From NCBI GenBank assembly GCA_032690845.1, contig CM064417.1:38570432-38634431 (forward strand): a stretch of 64,000 nucleotides of DNA, given 5' to 3'. The first letter of the stretch is position 1, and each line of letters starts with the position of its first letter. Both the position numbers and the translations under genes were made by a program. The notes under the pieces are model-generated. The model saw only the letters and a program-made list of their open reading frames with translations. It did no database searches and was not told the DNA's origin. Shown one piece after another: positions 46,439 through 57,914 of the stretch. Source of the DNA: Eleusine coracana subsp. coracana (lineage: Eukaryota; Streptophyta; Magnoliopsida; Poales; Poaceae).

Positions 46439-48745
46439 ATGTCGTGGACGAGCGCGCTGACGCACATCTCGCCGTACACCTTCGCCGCCATCGGCATCGC
46501 CGTCTCCATCGGCGTCTCTGTCCTCGGCGCGGCTTGGTGAGTCTTTCCCCTCTTGCTAGATCTGCGCCGAGTGCGTGCCCCTGCACGAAATCTCACCGGA
46601 CCACGTTTTTTTGCCTCTTGTGCAGGGGGATCTTCATCACGGGGAGCAGCCTCATCGGAGCCTCCATCAAGGCGCCCAGAATCACGTCCAAGAACCTCAT
46701 CAGGTACGAAATCTCGAGATCGTTGTGGACCCGTGTAGTCTGTCTTGAGCTGCTGCTGCTGCTAGATTTGGCCATGCTTCGTGGGCCGTGAGTTCGTTAT
46801 CGACCGGGATGGTTTGTTGTGTGGTTCTCCTGGTAGAGCGACGTGATGTAGTTTCTTTAGTACTACCTAGCTGGGGTAAATAGTTTACAAGCGCTATCAT
46901 ATTTCACGTCCATGCTTAGTTTTCAGAAACAGGCTGGGTTCAGCGTGTCTACAAGTAAAATTCATGCCTATTGGTCGATTCTCCTCATGAATTCTCAAAT
47001 CTAATTCACTAGTCGAGTGTTGTGTCATAACTCATAATTTGACCTAGATAGCTTTCTTATTAAGAATAACTCTCTTTGCAAGTTGCTTATACTTTGGCAT
47101 CTGTAGAAACAAGATCCTTAAAATGCCAACAATCTGCTGTTCTTATCGCCTAGTTAAAATTCTTATGTTGTTGTAGAGACTTTTGCGCACTTCTTATTAT
47201 ACATAGATAGAAGTTGCCAGCTTATTTTTCTAGTGCATATACTATTCTTACCTGTGCCATTTACTTATTGCTTTGAGTAATGGACCCTGTTGTCAATTGT
47301 CATGTTTCACCCTTGATAACAGCTATTTTTCTTAAGTATATGCCAATTTATTATCCTATTGCCTCCACTTTGTTTACTTGATGCCACTTATTTACTTTGT
47401 GTTTCTATTTTCAATAAAAATGTAAGTACTTAATTTAACGTTTACAATACCAATGAAATTTGTTTCATGACAAATTCGTCAGAATTGATCAAATAACTAT
47501 TGTATGCCTCAAATATGAATAGTAAATTCAATGGTTTCAACTAAAGAAAACATATGAAGTAAAAACGTGTAAGTTAATGGCTGTTCTTTCTTATTTTGAA
47601 CAAGATTCTAGACAACTATGTACATGCTCACATGAATGTTAAACTTTGGAGTTCCTGTAATGTAAACACATCTTCTCTGTATTTGTGGGGCTAAAAAAAT
47701 AAAGAAATATTTCGGAGTTTTATCTTCTGCCTGTCATGCTTCACACCCGGGTAAACCTTATCCCCACAGCTAGTGTCAGTTTGTGTGTGCACGTGTGTGT
47801 GTTCTCTTGGCACTTTGAGATCTGCGCTTGTCAAATTTTGCAGTGCACCATAGTCACATTTGTTTTTGGTTAAGTAGAAATGGCTGTTTGATGCTTAGTC
47901 TAGTGTTGTTTATGTGAGAACTGGGAAATTTGTGCTTTGATCCTGCCATTTAGTTCTGTTTTTTTTTTCATGAAATTCTTCTTGGCTGAACCAAATCAAT
48001 TCACCTTTATGTGGTGTACATGAGGCTATGGTTACTCTTATGAAGTACACGGTTACTCATAGGGATTGCAACTGAATTACATATTTTTGGCTGTATGAAG
48101 TAATGTGTGTGCAAGGTTCCATCTACATAAACATAACCAAGCAACATGTCACTCTCTTATGCTTTGCATCTGGCCATTTATGTGCCTTTGTAGTTGTAGG
48201 TCCTCGACGAAAACAAAACTTAGGTGTTAGGAATGCTGCAAATTCTAGTTCTATAATAATATTATCTGTTTGTTGATTCTTGAATTTTCTAACACCTAAG
48301 TTTGGTGAAATTATTCCCTTTGCAGTGTTATCTTCTGTGAGGCTGTTGCGATCTATGGTGTAATTGTGGCAATCATCCTTCAGACAAAGCTTGAAAGTGT
48401 GCCAATACCTCAGATGTATGCTCCAGAGTCTCTTCGTGCTGGCTATGCGATCTTTGCATCTGGTCTAATTGTTGGTTTCGCTAACCTTGTTTGCGGGTAA
48501 GTACATGCGCTGCATTATACCCCCAGTTATTTATTTATCCTCCACCATTCCATATTATTGAATTTCCTGTCTACAGTGTCTGCGTGGGGATTATTGGAAG
48601 CAGCTGTGCGCTGTCTGATGCTCAGAACTCATCACTCTTTGTAAAGATCTTGGTGATTGAGATCTTCGGTAGCGCTTTGGGACTGTTTGGAGTGATCGTT
48701 GGTATAATCATGTCGGCTCAAGCAACGTGGCCGGCGAAAGCCTGA
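46439..48745 (+). CDS. VHA-c'': V-type H+-ATPase proteolipid subunit c''
   Basis: The gene encodes the c'' proteolipid of the V0 rotor ring, which carries protons across vacuolar and trans-Golgi membranes during ATP-driven pumping. Exons: 46439-46536, 46626-46703, 48326-48496, 48577-48745. All introns are GT-AG and the phases close to 171 aa, near the family length. The N-terminus is MSWTSALTHISPYTF. Four hydrophobic helices follow. Helix 2 holds VIFCEAVAIYGVIV with the proton-carrying Glu at about residue 64 (equivalent to the essential Glu of yeast Vma16). Helix 4 holds KILVIEIFGSALGLFG with a second Glu at about 144. The loop LESVPIPQMYAPESLRAGY is characteristic of plant c''. Intron 2 is 1.6 kb and shows no recognisable repeat. 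The 3' UTR probably runs to about 49050. No defect is visible. Confidence 0.97.
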
Positions 48746-49359
48746 TTCTATGCATCAAGCTGTCTGTAAATTATTTGGTGAAATGTATCCGAATGTCTAC
48801 TTTTGGTCACACTACTATTATCACTCTTTTCTTTTGCGCTTTTGTGGCAAAACACGAAATGGGGTGCTTAGTGCATCCGCTTGTAGAATTCCTACTGCCA
48901 GAAGCCGAGGCTCCATGTGCGTTGGATATCTTGTAGGTGTGATTGCTGTTGCAAGACACTGCATATTGAATAAATTCATTGAACTTAATAAGAGGAAGTG
49001 TTTTCTTCACACTTTGGTGTCGAAAGTGTCGGTGTAATCTTTCAAATGGGCAAGACATGAAGCGAGCGATATGGCTTTTTATGTTTTGAAGGTCTGTATA
49101 ACTGAAACGATGCTATGGAACGAAGCAGTCAGTACAGTACGCTGTACTGTTTTTCTGCTTGCCTGTACCACATGTTGTGTGTTGCGACTTTCATGCCATT
49201 TCAAGTTGTTTTCGTCATGAAAATTTGAGGCTGCCTACGTTTTTTTGCAGCTGAAATCGTTGGGAAACGTCTTGAAGCGGCAGAGAATAAGTTCATATTC
49301 GTGTACTCCCTTACTGCCTCTCCCTTCGACCGGGCCACCAGAGTCCATCTGCGCGACAC
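48746..49359 (+). other. 3' UTR of VHA-c'' and short intergenic gap
   Basis: AATAAA-like sequence (ATTGAATAAATTCATTG near 48965-48980) could direct polyadenylation. The next gene's first exon starts only a few hundred bases further on, in the same direction. Confidence 0.5.
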
Positions 49360-50415
49360 AGCGGCAGAGGCGACCAGTCCCTTCGACCCTTCTCCCTCCG
49401 CCGCTTCCCTCCCGTCCCCTCCCGCTCCAGCCAAAACGAGGAGAGGCGAAACCCAGCGCACCCACCAACTTCTCTCTGTAGTCCTCTCCAGCTACCTGGG
49501 AGCCGCCGGTCTCCGCCTCCGACGAAATCCCACCGGTGAGTTCCCCTCCCCTCCTTCCCTCCCTTCCGGTCTCCTTCTTCACGGTGGGGTTTTGTGCTTT
49601 TCCGGAGAGTGATTGGGTGGCCGCGCGCCGCAACGTGCCCCTACCCCCGTCTCGTCAGCGGGTCGTGGAAGTCGCTATCGGGCGCCGCCGCCCGCGTCCT
49701 GAGGTCCGACGCGGGGAATGCGGGGGATGTGGGGTGCTGCTGCCGGCGCGATGGGCGACAAATGCGGCGATGTTCTGGCGGAACTTGCTCTTTTGTATTG
49801 CCGTTCCGGTTACGCGAATTTCTGAAGCGGCGCCGCGCTCGTCCCGTTTGGCGGTTATCTAGGGTTTGGTGCATCCTTAAGCGTTGGTGCGATCGTTTCT
49901 ATTATCGTCTTTTGCTGTTGGCAGGAGCAGTAACTCTAGCGCCGTTCCCTGTACGGCAAGCCCGTGTGAAACCCTAGCAGAGTTCCCAAAACTCCATCGC
50001 TGGGGAGATTTTTTTTCTCTCTTTGGTTCATGACGGTCCTTGTAATTTTGTTACCTTTCTTCTGTTGTTAAGGATTTGAATATGTGCTTCAGAATACTTT
50101 TTAATTTAGGTTACCCATTGCTCTCTTTCATGACAACTGATAATATTCCTAGATCAGTCAGTTAAGGCCAACAAAACAAATTGAAACGATTGGGGTAATT
50201 TTTCTTTTGTGTAGTTCAACATTTGTAGTTTGTATATAACAGTTTAGAAATTTGGTTGTTGCGGTTGCTAAAGTTTACTGCACAGTTAGCTCATAATCAT
50301 AGGCTCCAAGAACTAGTTTCATGCTGTACCACAAGTATTGATAAATCTATGCTGATATGTTCTTACATATTGCTTTACCTGTCTCAAAATTTGACGAACT
50401 GATTTTCTCATGTAG
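49360..50415 (+). promoter_or_regulatory. non-coding first exon and leader intron of the ASI1-like gene
   Basis: A GC- and CT-rich segment ends at CCACCG with donor GTGAGT at 49536. The next acceptor is TGTAG at 50415, five bases before the ATG. A 5'-UTR intron of about 880 bp is therefore likely. ORFs here (for example 49536-49977) are not supported as coding. The exact transcription start cannot be seen. Confidence 0.55.
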
Positions 50416-50419
50416 GCCT

Positions 50420-53400
50420 ATGGTAAGTGGAGCTGTTGTCAGAATGGATGAAATCCAATTCTCATGGGGAAAGTGTAAGGCAAAAGGTGGTGCCAATATG
50501 AATACACAGTTTTATAGATCCTTCACACTTGACAATGTGAAGTATTCGTTGTATGACTGTGTATATCTTTTTAAGAATGGTGATCCTGAACCATACATTG
50601 GAAAAATTGTGAAGATTTGGGAACAAAATGAAGCTAAGAAAGTAAAAATTCTTTGGTTTTTCCTCCCTGATGAGATCCAGAAATATTTAGAAGGCCCTGT
50701 GATGGAGAAGGAAGTTTTTCTTGCTTCTGGTACTGGTTCGGGGCTTGCAGATATCAACCCACTGGTATAGTGACAACTTTATTCCCTGAGTCATGGTTTT
50801 CTTTGTCCTTATCTTTAGCCTATGTATTCTGCGTTTAAGTTCTTGTTTTCTTTGTCCTTGTCTTTAGCTTATGTATTCTGCATAATTATAAATTTGTATT
50901 TTGATAATCTAATGGGAAGTATATTAACATGTTATCAGTGATATCATCACACCTTGCTATTAGTTTGTTTGCAGTTAATGGGCCAAAATAAGTGCAAGCT
51001 ATTGTTAATTGCAGTATGTGGGTTTTGAGTATGCTCTCACTGATTAATAGAAGCTGAGAGCTATAGTTTTGCCTTGGAGGATCCCTCCGTAGATATTGCG
51101 CTGAGAAAAATTTTCTCGAGCTGCAGGACCGAGAAAAGGCCTGAAAAACGGTGGCCCAGGACGTGCCTGCAACACATATATATCTGAAAGGCAACCACAG
51201 CAAGGGGCCTTTTTCTCGTGGTTACTGGGATCAAGTTTGGGTTGTGTCACCCTCAATGGAGTGCTCTACAAAATGAGCTATAGTTTTCAAGAAACCTTCA
51301 TCTGCTTTGGTGTTTTAGTGGTACTGTTGCTAGTTCTTTGTTTGAACTGTGCAGTGGTACTTCACATTCTTCCTCTTACTTACATTGAAGACCTTGGTTG
51401 ATTGAACCACACATAAACTTGTGTAGCTGTGCTGCTTGAGTTAATAGCATGTCCTAACTTTCCATTTGTAACATACCACATCAGACATTTCTAAACATGA
51501 CTCCATTAGCAACTTTGGTTTCCTGGCATTTAGCTGTGCTGCTTGAACTATATACATTCACATGTAGCTTTTAGTTTTTTCTTCCCCTTCTTTTGACTGA
51601 CATGCTGCATATAAAATATGTCATGAGCAGAAATGCTTCTCCCTATGTGTCATACTTAAAGGCATATTTTTGGTAGATTCACAACCATAATTGTACTTTA
51701 GTGGCAAAAGGAAATCCTTGTGTACAAGAAGAATCTCTACTCCTTAATAATTTAGGTGAGGTCGTCATTAGTGTTGATTTAGTTTGGTGTTGGTTTAGTA
51801 TTGGCTTGTGTTTGTTTTGATCTCAATATTCATGGACGACACTATAAAGAAGCCAATAAGATTCAGACACAAACACGATTTGATGCCAAGAAGGTTCAGA
51901 CGCGAACACGATTTGGTGCCAGACTGCCGGTTATGAAGCCCTCGTCTAATCATACGTACTCCTGGTTCTGCCCCTGATAGCACACAATCTCTCGTCCACT
52001 CGGAATCGAATACCCAAGGGTTGATTAATTGATGTATCTTTCTCAACCCACGACTTGTGGTTCTGTGGTGCAAGTTCATATTACTCCGCCTCGTCATGTC
52101 AGTAGTTAGAGCTACCATGTGTTAGGATGCCAGGCATCAGGGAGATCTCCTTGAGATTCCTATGTATGTACGTGCTGAATTTGCATGTGTTACGTACGTT
52201 CTCATGCACTCCCCTGGCTTTGGAGCCCCGAATGATTTAAGTCACAGGCAGATTAGCTGAGAATTTGTCCAATCCGGTAGTAGCTGGGAGAACTTAAGGC
52301 GATTTGACGGCTGAAGCATCTATACTGCATCTAGGCACAGGAACTTGAACAATGCGGGTAACAACATCGTATAATTTTCTCTGTATATATGATTTATGAA
52401 CAGTGTTTACTGAGTGCTGCACAGGTTAACATTTTTTGCTCCGTTGGGCAACTTGTACGTGTTATCATCTAGACAGAAAAAAAATGTACCAATGTTATCA
52501 CATACTACTTTTACTTCTACTCATAATTTGATGGTGAGCTGTCGCAACTGCTCACAATTTAATGGCAAGACATTTCTATTATGAATTGTTTTCTTAAAAA
52601 AATGGAGATTTGGATATACATATAATGTATTTGTACATAATAAACATTTTTACCATTCACAATTGATCGGATTTACTATGCTACATGTAGTGCTAAAACG
52701 ACTCTAGAGCCCGTAGCAACGCACGAGCATTTTGCTAGTACTAACTATTTGTAGAGAGCAATCAGAATATTTACACACTTTGGAAGATACATAGAGAAAA
52801 CAGGTAGGTTGTAGCCTAGGCTGACTGAAGGCCTGAACTCTATTGCCCTTCGTTTTTCTCATTCATAAAACCTAAGCAGACACCTTTCATTTTGACAGCA
52901 AGCCTGGGCTTAATTTTATTTGGGGTTCGACAATTTTTTTTGGCCAGTTGTGCATATCAATTGAATAGTGTGGTATCATGTGATGATTATCAACATAAGA
53001 CGTATGAGATTGCACACTTACTGCTCTTATACATCACTTAAGTTTTTGTTTTCACACTCAAACTAAAAAGATTCTGACAGCCATCTTTTTTTTTTGCCCA
53101 ATTAGGAAGCCATTGCTGGCAAATGCACTGTTGTATGCACTTCAATGGATGAAAGAAACCGCCAACCTTCCCCCAGGGAGCTAGAACTGGCAGATTATAT
53201 CTTCTATAGGTTCTTTGATGTTCAAAACTGCACACTTTCTGATCTGCTACCTGATGAAATTGCTGGGATGAAAGGTTATGTTAGGATCTTGACTTTAATA
53301 TGCCATTAAATAGATTTTTGTCTGGTACAATAATGTTCCGTTGGAGTGTATGTCTAATTATCTTCCTTCTTGTGCAGTTGATTTTATGCTTAACCCAAAA

Positions 53401-56393
53401 GATGAGCAAATCACATCCAGTTTTCTTGAAGCTAACGTGGAAGAAGGTGTGGCTGCTACGGCCCCCGCTCCTAAGTCAGTAGTGAAGGAGGATGAAATTC
53501 CAACTGCTGCAGTTCCCCTTTCTGAGTCAGCAGTTGAGGAGAATGAAAATCCAGCTGCTGCAGTTTCCCTTTTGCAGTCTGTAGTGAAGGAAGATCAGAA
53601 ACCTGTTGCTGCAATTCCTGTTTCTCCTTTGGCGGTGTCAGTAGTGAAGGAAGATCAGAAACCAGCTGCTGCCGTTCCTGTTTCTCCTTCGGCGGTCAAG
53701 AAGGAACATAGTAAACCAGTTGCTATCGTTCCTCGTTCCCAGTCAGCGGTCAAGGAGAATGAGAAACCAGTTGCTTCAGCTAGACCTCCCCGTTCAGCAG
53801 CTAGGGTCAACATTCCCAAACACACACAAAATGCATCCTCTGAGGAGCAGCCTCCAAAAAAGTTGAAATCAACCCATGAAGTAGTGCAGAACATTCCCAA
53901 ACATACACATAATGCATCCTCTGAGGAGCGGCCTCCAAAAAAGTTGAAAACAACCCATGAAGCAGTGCAGAACATGGCACTGGCCATTCCTGACAAAAAG
54001 CCATTTGAACTAACATCAAGACAGGCTGTAAATTCTCTTATCTGTCTGATGCTACAGCTATATCCAATTTACTATTCTTGCCGTTATTTTCATTGGATGT
54101 ATGAGGAGAATGAGTGTGTTATTTGATGTTATACATCCTTACAGGACAAAAAGAGAACTGGCTCTTTTGAAATTGCTCCTGCATTATTTAGTACAAGCTA
54201 CATATGCAAGCCCATGTTTCTTTGTTCATTGGTCACTAAGATTAGAGAAATGTGGTTTAGGGATGAGGAAACCGAAATAAACATGCAGCCATATATAACT
54301 ACAAATTTAGTATTATCATAAAAGATGAATTTAGTAGTCTATGATCCTATTATGCCTTATATAAATTCATTGATTCTTTCTTTGCCAACAGTGATATTCT
54401 AATGAACTTTTACCGTTCAATTTTTATCCCCTTGTGCTGGTCAGATTCTAATATTTATGTGTAACAACTTACAAGAGCCAAATATTCTTCCATATCTTTC
54501 TGTACTAGATTATTTTCTGGTTTTGCTGGTAATATTTTTCCATTTGTTGGTTAGAAGCAAACTCCATTACATCATTTCAAAATTGTTACTGTTTAAAGCA
54601 TCCTACCTTTCATCATGTTTATTCCATCCACTAATACACTTCTCTTTTATTTAACAGGACAGAAGTAAATGGTTCAAACAACATGTGAGTGGCCTTTACT
54701 TGTTATACAGTCTCTTATGTGCACTTGTATTACAATGAAGCATGTTGTATCAGCACTTGATACTTCAATTCATCAAAACTACAGTAAAAGTAACAGACTC
54801 TGCCATTTGACTTCAAGCATATGTGATTATTTTGTTATGTGAAATTTTTAGCCATGGGATGAGAGACTACGGATTGCTGATGAGGCAGGGACACTAGTAT
54901 ATATTCAGAATCTTGATATTCAGTTTGGAGCTGCTGACATACAGGTAGTATCTCATTTATATGGTTGCTATAGTCGTCTCAGCTATCTGTTCTGTTACAT
55001 TACATTCTATGCTCTTAGATTCCACAGCATCTCCTACAGTTTCTCTTTAATCACTTCATTTTTTTTTGAATGTTCATATTAGTACTATGTTTTTGTTGGT
55101 TTATTTATTTGTACATTGACTATCTCATCAACATTTTCATTAATCTGTTCCATGCTTATTATGATTGCAGGAACTCATTCGTGAGGCATTACAGCTAACT
55201 TGCACTGCAAAGCCCATTAACCACCCCACGTATGATGATCCAAACAACGGTGAGTTTTGCTTATTAATCTAAAATTCTCCATAAACAATAAGCTTTTCAT
55301 GTACACTGTTTTTTCCTTTAATTTTGTGCAATTTATGTCTTAACTGTAGGAAAAGCATATGCTATATTCAATAATAAAAGTGAGGCTGACTCAGCTATTT
55401 CAAAAATCAATTCAGGCTTGGTTGTGGGTGGAAGGTACGCATTTATATTTGATGTAGCCTATTGTGTATGTATTTAGGGCCAGCATGTTTTATTCTGTAA
55501 TAAATGTTGCATCAAGCGTGGTGCTATATGCTATGTTTAAAGTGATGAATCCTTACGAGAAACTAACTGCAAGTTTATGAATTAGAACAAAGAGTCTTTA
55601 GGCTATGTCATGAGTCCGTAATCAGTTGTAACACACAAGTCACATTGTCCTTGAGGTCCATTTCTTAAGGTGAGATTATATAGAAGAAAATTTCTTTTCT
55701 GTCTGTTTTGTTGGAAGAGGACTCTCAGAATTGCATTTGTTTGTTTGTAACTACCAGGTAGCTGAAGTGTAACAAGGTTTTTGTAAATTAGACACTATTG
55801 ATTATTGATTCTGCAAAATTTATGATATTCTTTCTTCACCATAAGTCTTGTATTCATAGAAGTGACAGTTCATTGATCAAGTTGTCTAGTACGATTTTCG
55901 TTTTTTAACTTCTGGTATTGTTATTGCAGACCTCTTTACTGCACCAAAGGGTTACTCAAGGTTCCAAAACCGACAGGGACTCTTGTTGGTCACTTGTCCT
56001 TGTATAGTATTAAAATTGGCCCAAAGCAGCGAGAGGAGCAGGTGCCGATGTGCTTGTTAAGCTTGTCACAGTTTTTTTCTTTTCTTTTTGTGACTTGAGT
56101 ATTACAAAGCTATTCTTTTTGCAGAAGAAGGCTGTATCGACCTCACATTGTTCTCAGCCAAATACAATTGAGTATGACTTGGCCTTGGACTGGATGCTTG
56201 TTCGAGAAAAGCAAGAGAAGAAATTCAGAATACTTCACAAGGTAGATACTGCTGAAGATTTGTAACCATGTCATTGTTATCTGTCATGTACTTGTATCCT
56301 AATTTTGCATGTTCAATTGGTTTGTAGCGACATGAAGATGACAGGAGGGCATTTGCAAATATGGGCAGTAAGAATGCAAAGATAGGGAAGTAG
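50420..56393 (+). CDS. ASI1-like: BAH and RRM protein, ASI1/IBM2/SG1-like
   Basis: This is the probable orthologue of Arabidopsis ASI1 (IBM2/SG1), a nuclear protein that binds chromatin and RNA and allows full-length transcription through introns carrying heterochromatic TEs. Coding exons: 50420-50764, 53106-53274, 53378-54027, 54658-54684, 54852-54944, 55171-55249, 55350-55434, 55930-56041, 56125-56241, 56328-56393. They total 1743 nt, 580 aa, all GT-AG with closed phases. A BAH domain spans about residues 25-165 (SLYDCVYLFKNGDPEPYIGK, then ELADYIFYRFFDVQ). The linker (about 175-390) is repetitive and charged, with KED(Q)KP and PPKKLK repeats, the latter a likely nuclear signal. An RRM covers about 411-487 (GTLVYIQNLDIQFG, GKAYAIFNNK). 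The family signature AVSTSHCSQPNTIEYDLALD follows near 525. The first coding intron is 2.3 kb and carries two TE insertions. A 47-nt GT-AG-bounded segment (54146-54192) would break the frame if used, and may be an alternative exon. Confidence 0.9.
51071..51274. mobile_element. SINE-like insertion in the ASI1-like intron
   Basis: A 204-bp segment is bracketed by the perfect 13-bp direct repeat GAGCTATAGTTTT (51058-51070 and 51275-51287). It has no terminal inverted repeats or coding capacity. Length and duplication size suggest a SINE or other retroposon. The A/B promoter boxes are not convincing, so the class is tentative. Confidence 0.6.
52705..52738 (+). mobile_element. Helitron 3' terminus in the ASI1-like intron
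   Basis: GAGCCCGTAGCAACGCACGA and then GCATTTTGCTAG, followed by T, repeat the Helitron-type end seen at 1251-1283 almost base for base. The 5' end inside the intron was not located, so the length of the inserted Helitron is unknown. Confidence 0.6.
53809..53970 (+). repeat. two tandem 81-bp coding repeats in the ASI1-like linker
   Basis: Two 27-codon units (53809-53889 and 53890-53970) encode NIPKHTxNASSEExPPKKLK followed by THExVQ. They differ at only a few sites. Each carries a basic PPKKLK cluster, so the duplication doubles a probable nuclear-localisation motif without changing frame. Confidence 0.95.
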
Positions 56394-56750
56394 AAGGCTG
56401 ATTTATCAGTGCCATTTCTGGTGGACTACTTAATTACAGTCAATCAGAGCTTGGTGCATCATTCCTTGACGCATCATATATCGGCTAAGTCATCACTATG
56501 GAAGGTTGTGTACAGAGGTTTATGTTGTGTTTACAACGCATGCTGACTGATGATGCTCATTCATATTAGGAAAGGAAAAAATCTCAAGACAGCTTTAGAA
56601 ATCAGAGTAGCCTAGGCAAAGCAAGTGTATCCTTTGCATCAAGTTTGGTAGCTTCAGGTTAATTTAGGCTCATTCATATACTTATCAGTTTGAGTATATG
56701 CTAGGGTACCAGTGTTGCGCAGAACACTCAGACTTGCTACATCATGGAAT

Positions 56751-57105
56751 CAGGGTTTACATAACCGTTTAACCTGAAAACTGGCTGGTTAACTGGGCAA
56801 AATTTGATTTGACGAGGTGATGACTGGTTAACCGCTGGTTATACCGGTCAATGAACTGGTTTTGGCAGTTAACCGATTGATTTCACTAGTTTTGTCAATA
56901 TATTTTTAAATGCAGATTTTCAAATTCAAAATTTATCGGTTTTTGCGGTTAACTGGACCGTGATACCGGTTACTGACCGTTCTTGTTGGACGTAATTTTT
57001 CTGAAATTTGAAAATTTTTAAATCAAAACTGGAGGTTAACGGGCCACCGGCCCGGACAGGTTTGGTAGTTGAACTGGTCGGATAACCGCACTTTTTTCAA
57101 CCCTG
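56751..57105. mobile_element. hAT-type MITE (CAGGGTT ends)
   Basis: The 355-bp element starts CAGGGTTTACATAACCG and ends CGGTTATCC-like sequence then AACCCTG. It has the 8-bp duplication CATGGAAT (56743-56750) against CATGAAAT (57106-57113). It is full of GGTTAACCGG-type motifs. It lies just beyond the presumed 3' UTR of the ASI1-like gene (56394-56742). Confidence 0.8.
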
Positions 57106-57113
57106 CATGAAAT

Positions 57114-57911
57114 GTATATTTCAAGCTCATGGCTTGAGATCCTATTGGTGGGCTTGAGATCCTATTGGTGGGCAAGTTTATAAGGTTTTGGCAGATAGAA
57201 TCTTAAGTTTACCAGGTTTTGGACGGGAAATGTATATTTCAAGCTCATGGCAGATGGATCTCAACCCTGGGGAAGTGGATAGGATATCAAGCCATGGCTC
57301 TGCGTCGGTAGGCAAGTTTATAAGGTTTTGGGCGCTCGTCCCTGCCTGCCCCGGCCTCCAACGTGCAAATGGACGGGAAATCAACTCGGTGTCGGTGGCA
57401 GTGTAAAAGTCGATGAGAAATCAACTCGTCGGTGGCAACTTGCAGCACTAGCGGATGGGACTCGGCGCTGGCAGCGGTTGGCAGAAACGAACGGAAAACC
57501 GACTCCATGCCGACGGTGGTGACACGATGGTTGCTTGAGCTTCAACCCGGCGACTGTTTTTCATGGTCGACGTCGAGGGTTAGGGCTTCGTTTTTTACTT
57601 GCCCGATGAACGAGGGACTTTTGCGTCTATTGTTGCTTCTTACGAGCAAGTTGCGGAGAAAGCCGAGCCTATGTCATCGGCTCAACCGACTGAATGTGGG
57701 AGGCAGCGGGGCTGGTTTGAGATTATGCCTCCATAACATGTGGCCTAAATCCGAGTTGTAAATCAAGAGTTTACAGCACGGATGCAGAGAATTTCCTGTG
57801 GCGGACAACATTGGAGTGTCTGTCCATCAAGGGCCTCGCTCACAGCGACCTAGCCTTGTCCACGTCGCCCCCGAGGACTTTGACAAGCTTAGGACATATA
57901 CAACTCATGTA
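57114..57911. other. locally duplicated spacer, no gene recognised
   Basis: The 20-bp unit GCTTGAGATCCTATTGGTGG occurs twice in tandem near 57131-57170. AATGTATATTTCAAGCTCATGG occurs at about 57111 and 57228. GGCAAGTTTATAAGGTTTTGG occurs at about 57171 and 57311. Interleaved short duplications of this kind suggest repeated slippage or repair. An ORF at 57432-57761 has no recognisable domain. Confidence 0.55.
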
Positions 57912-57914
57912 TTA

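Noticed and set aside
45739..46596. 285-codon minus-strand ORF overlapping VHA-c'' exon 1
   Set aside because: It is antisense to a well-supported exon and GC-rich promoter, with no domain; it is a composition-driven open frame.
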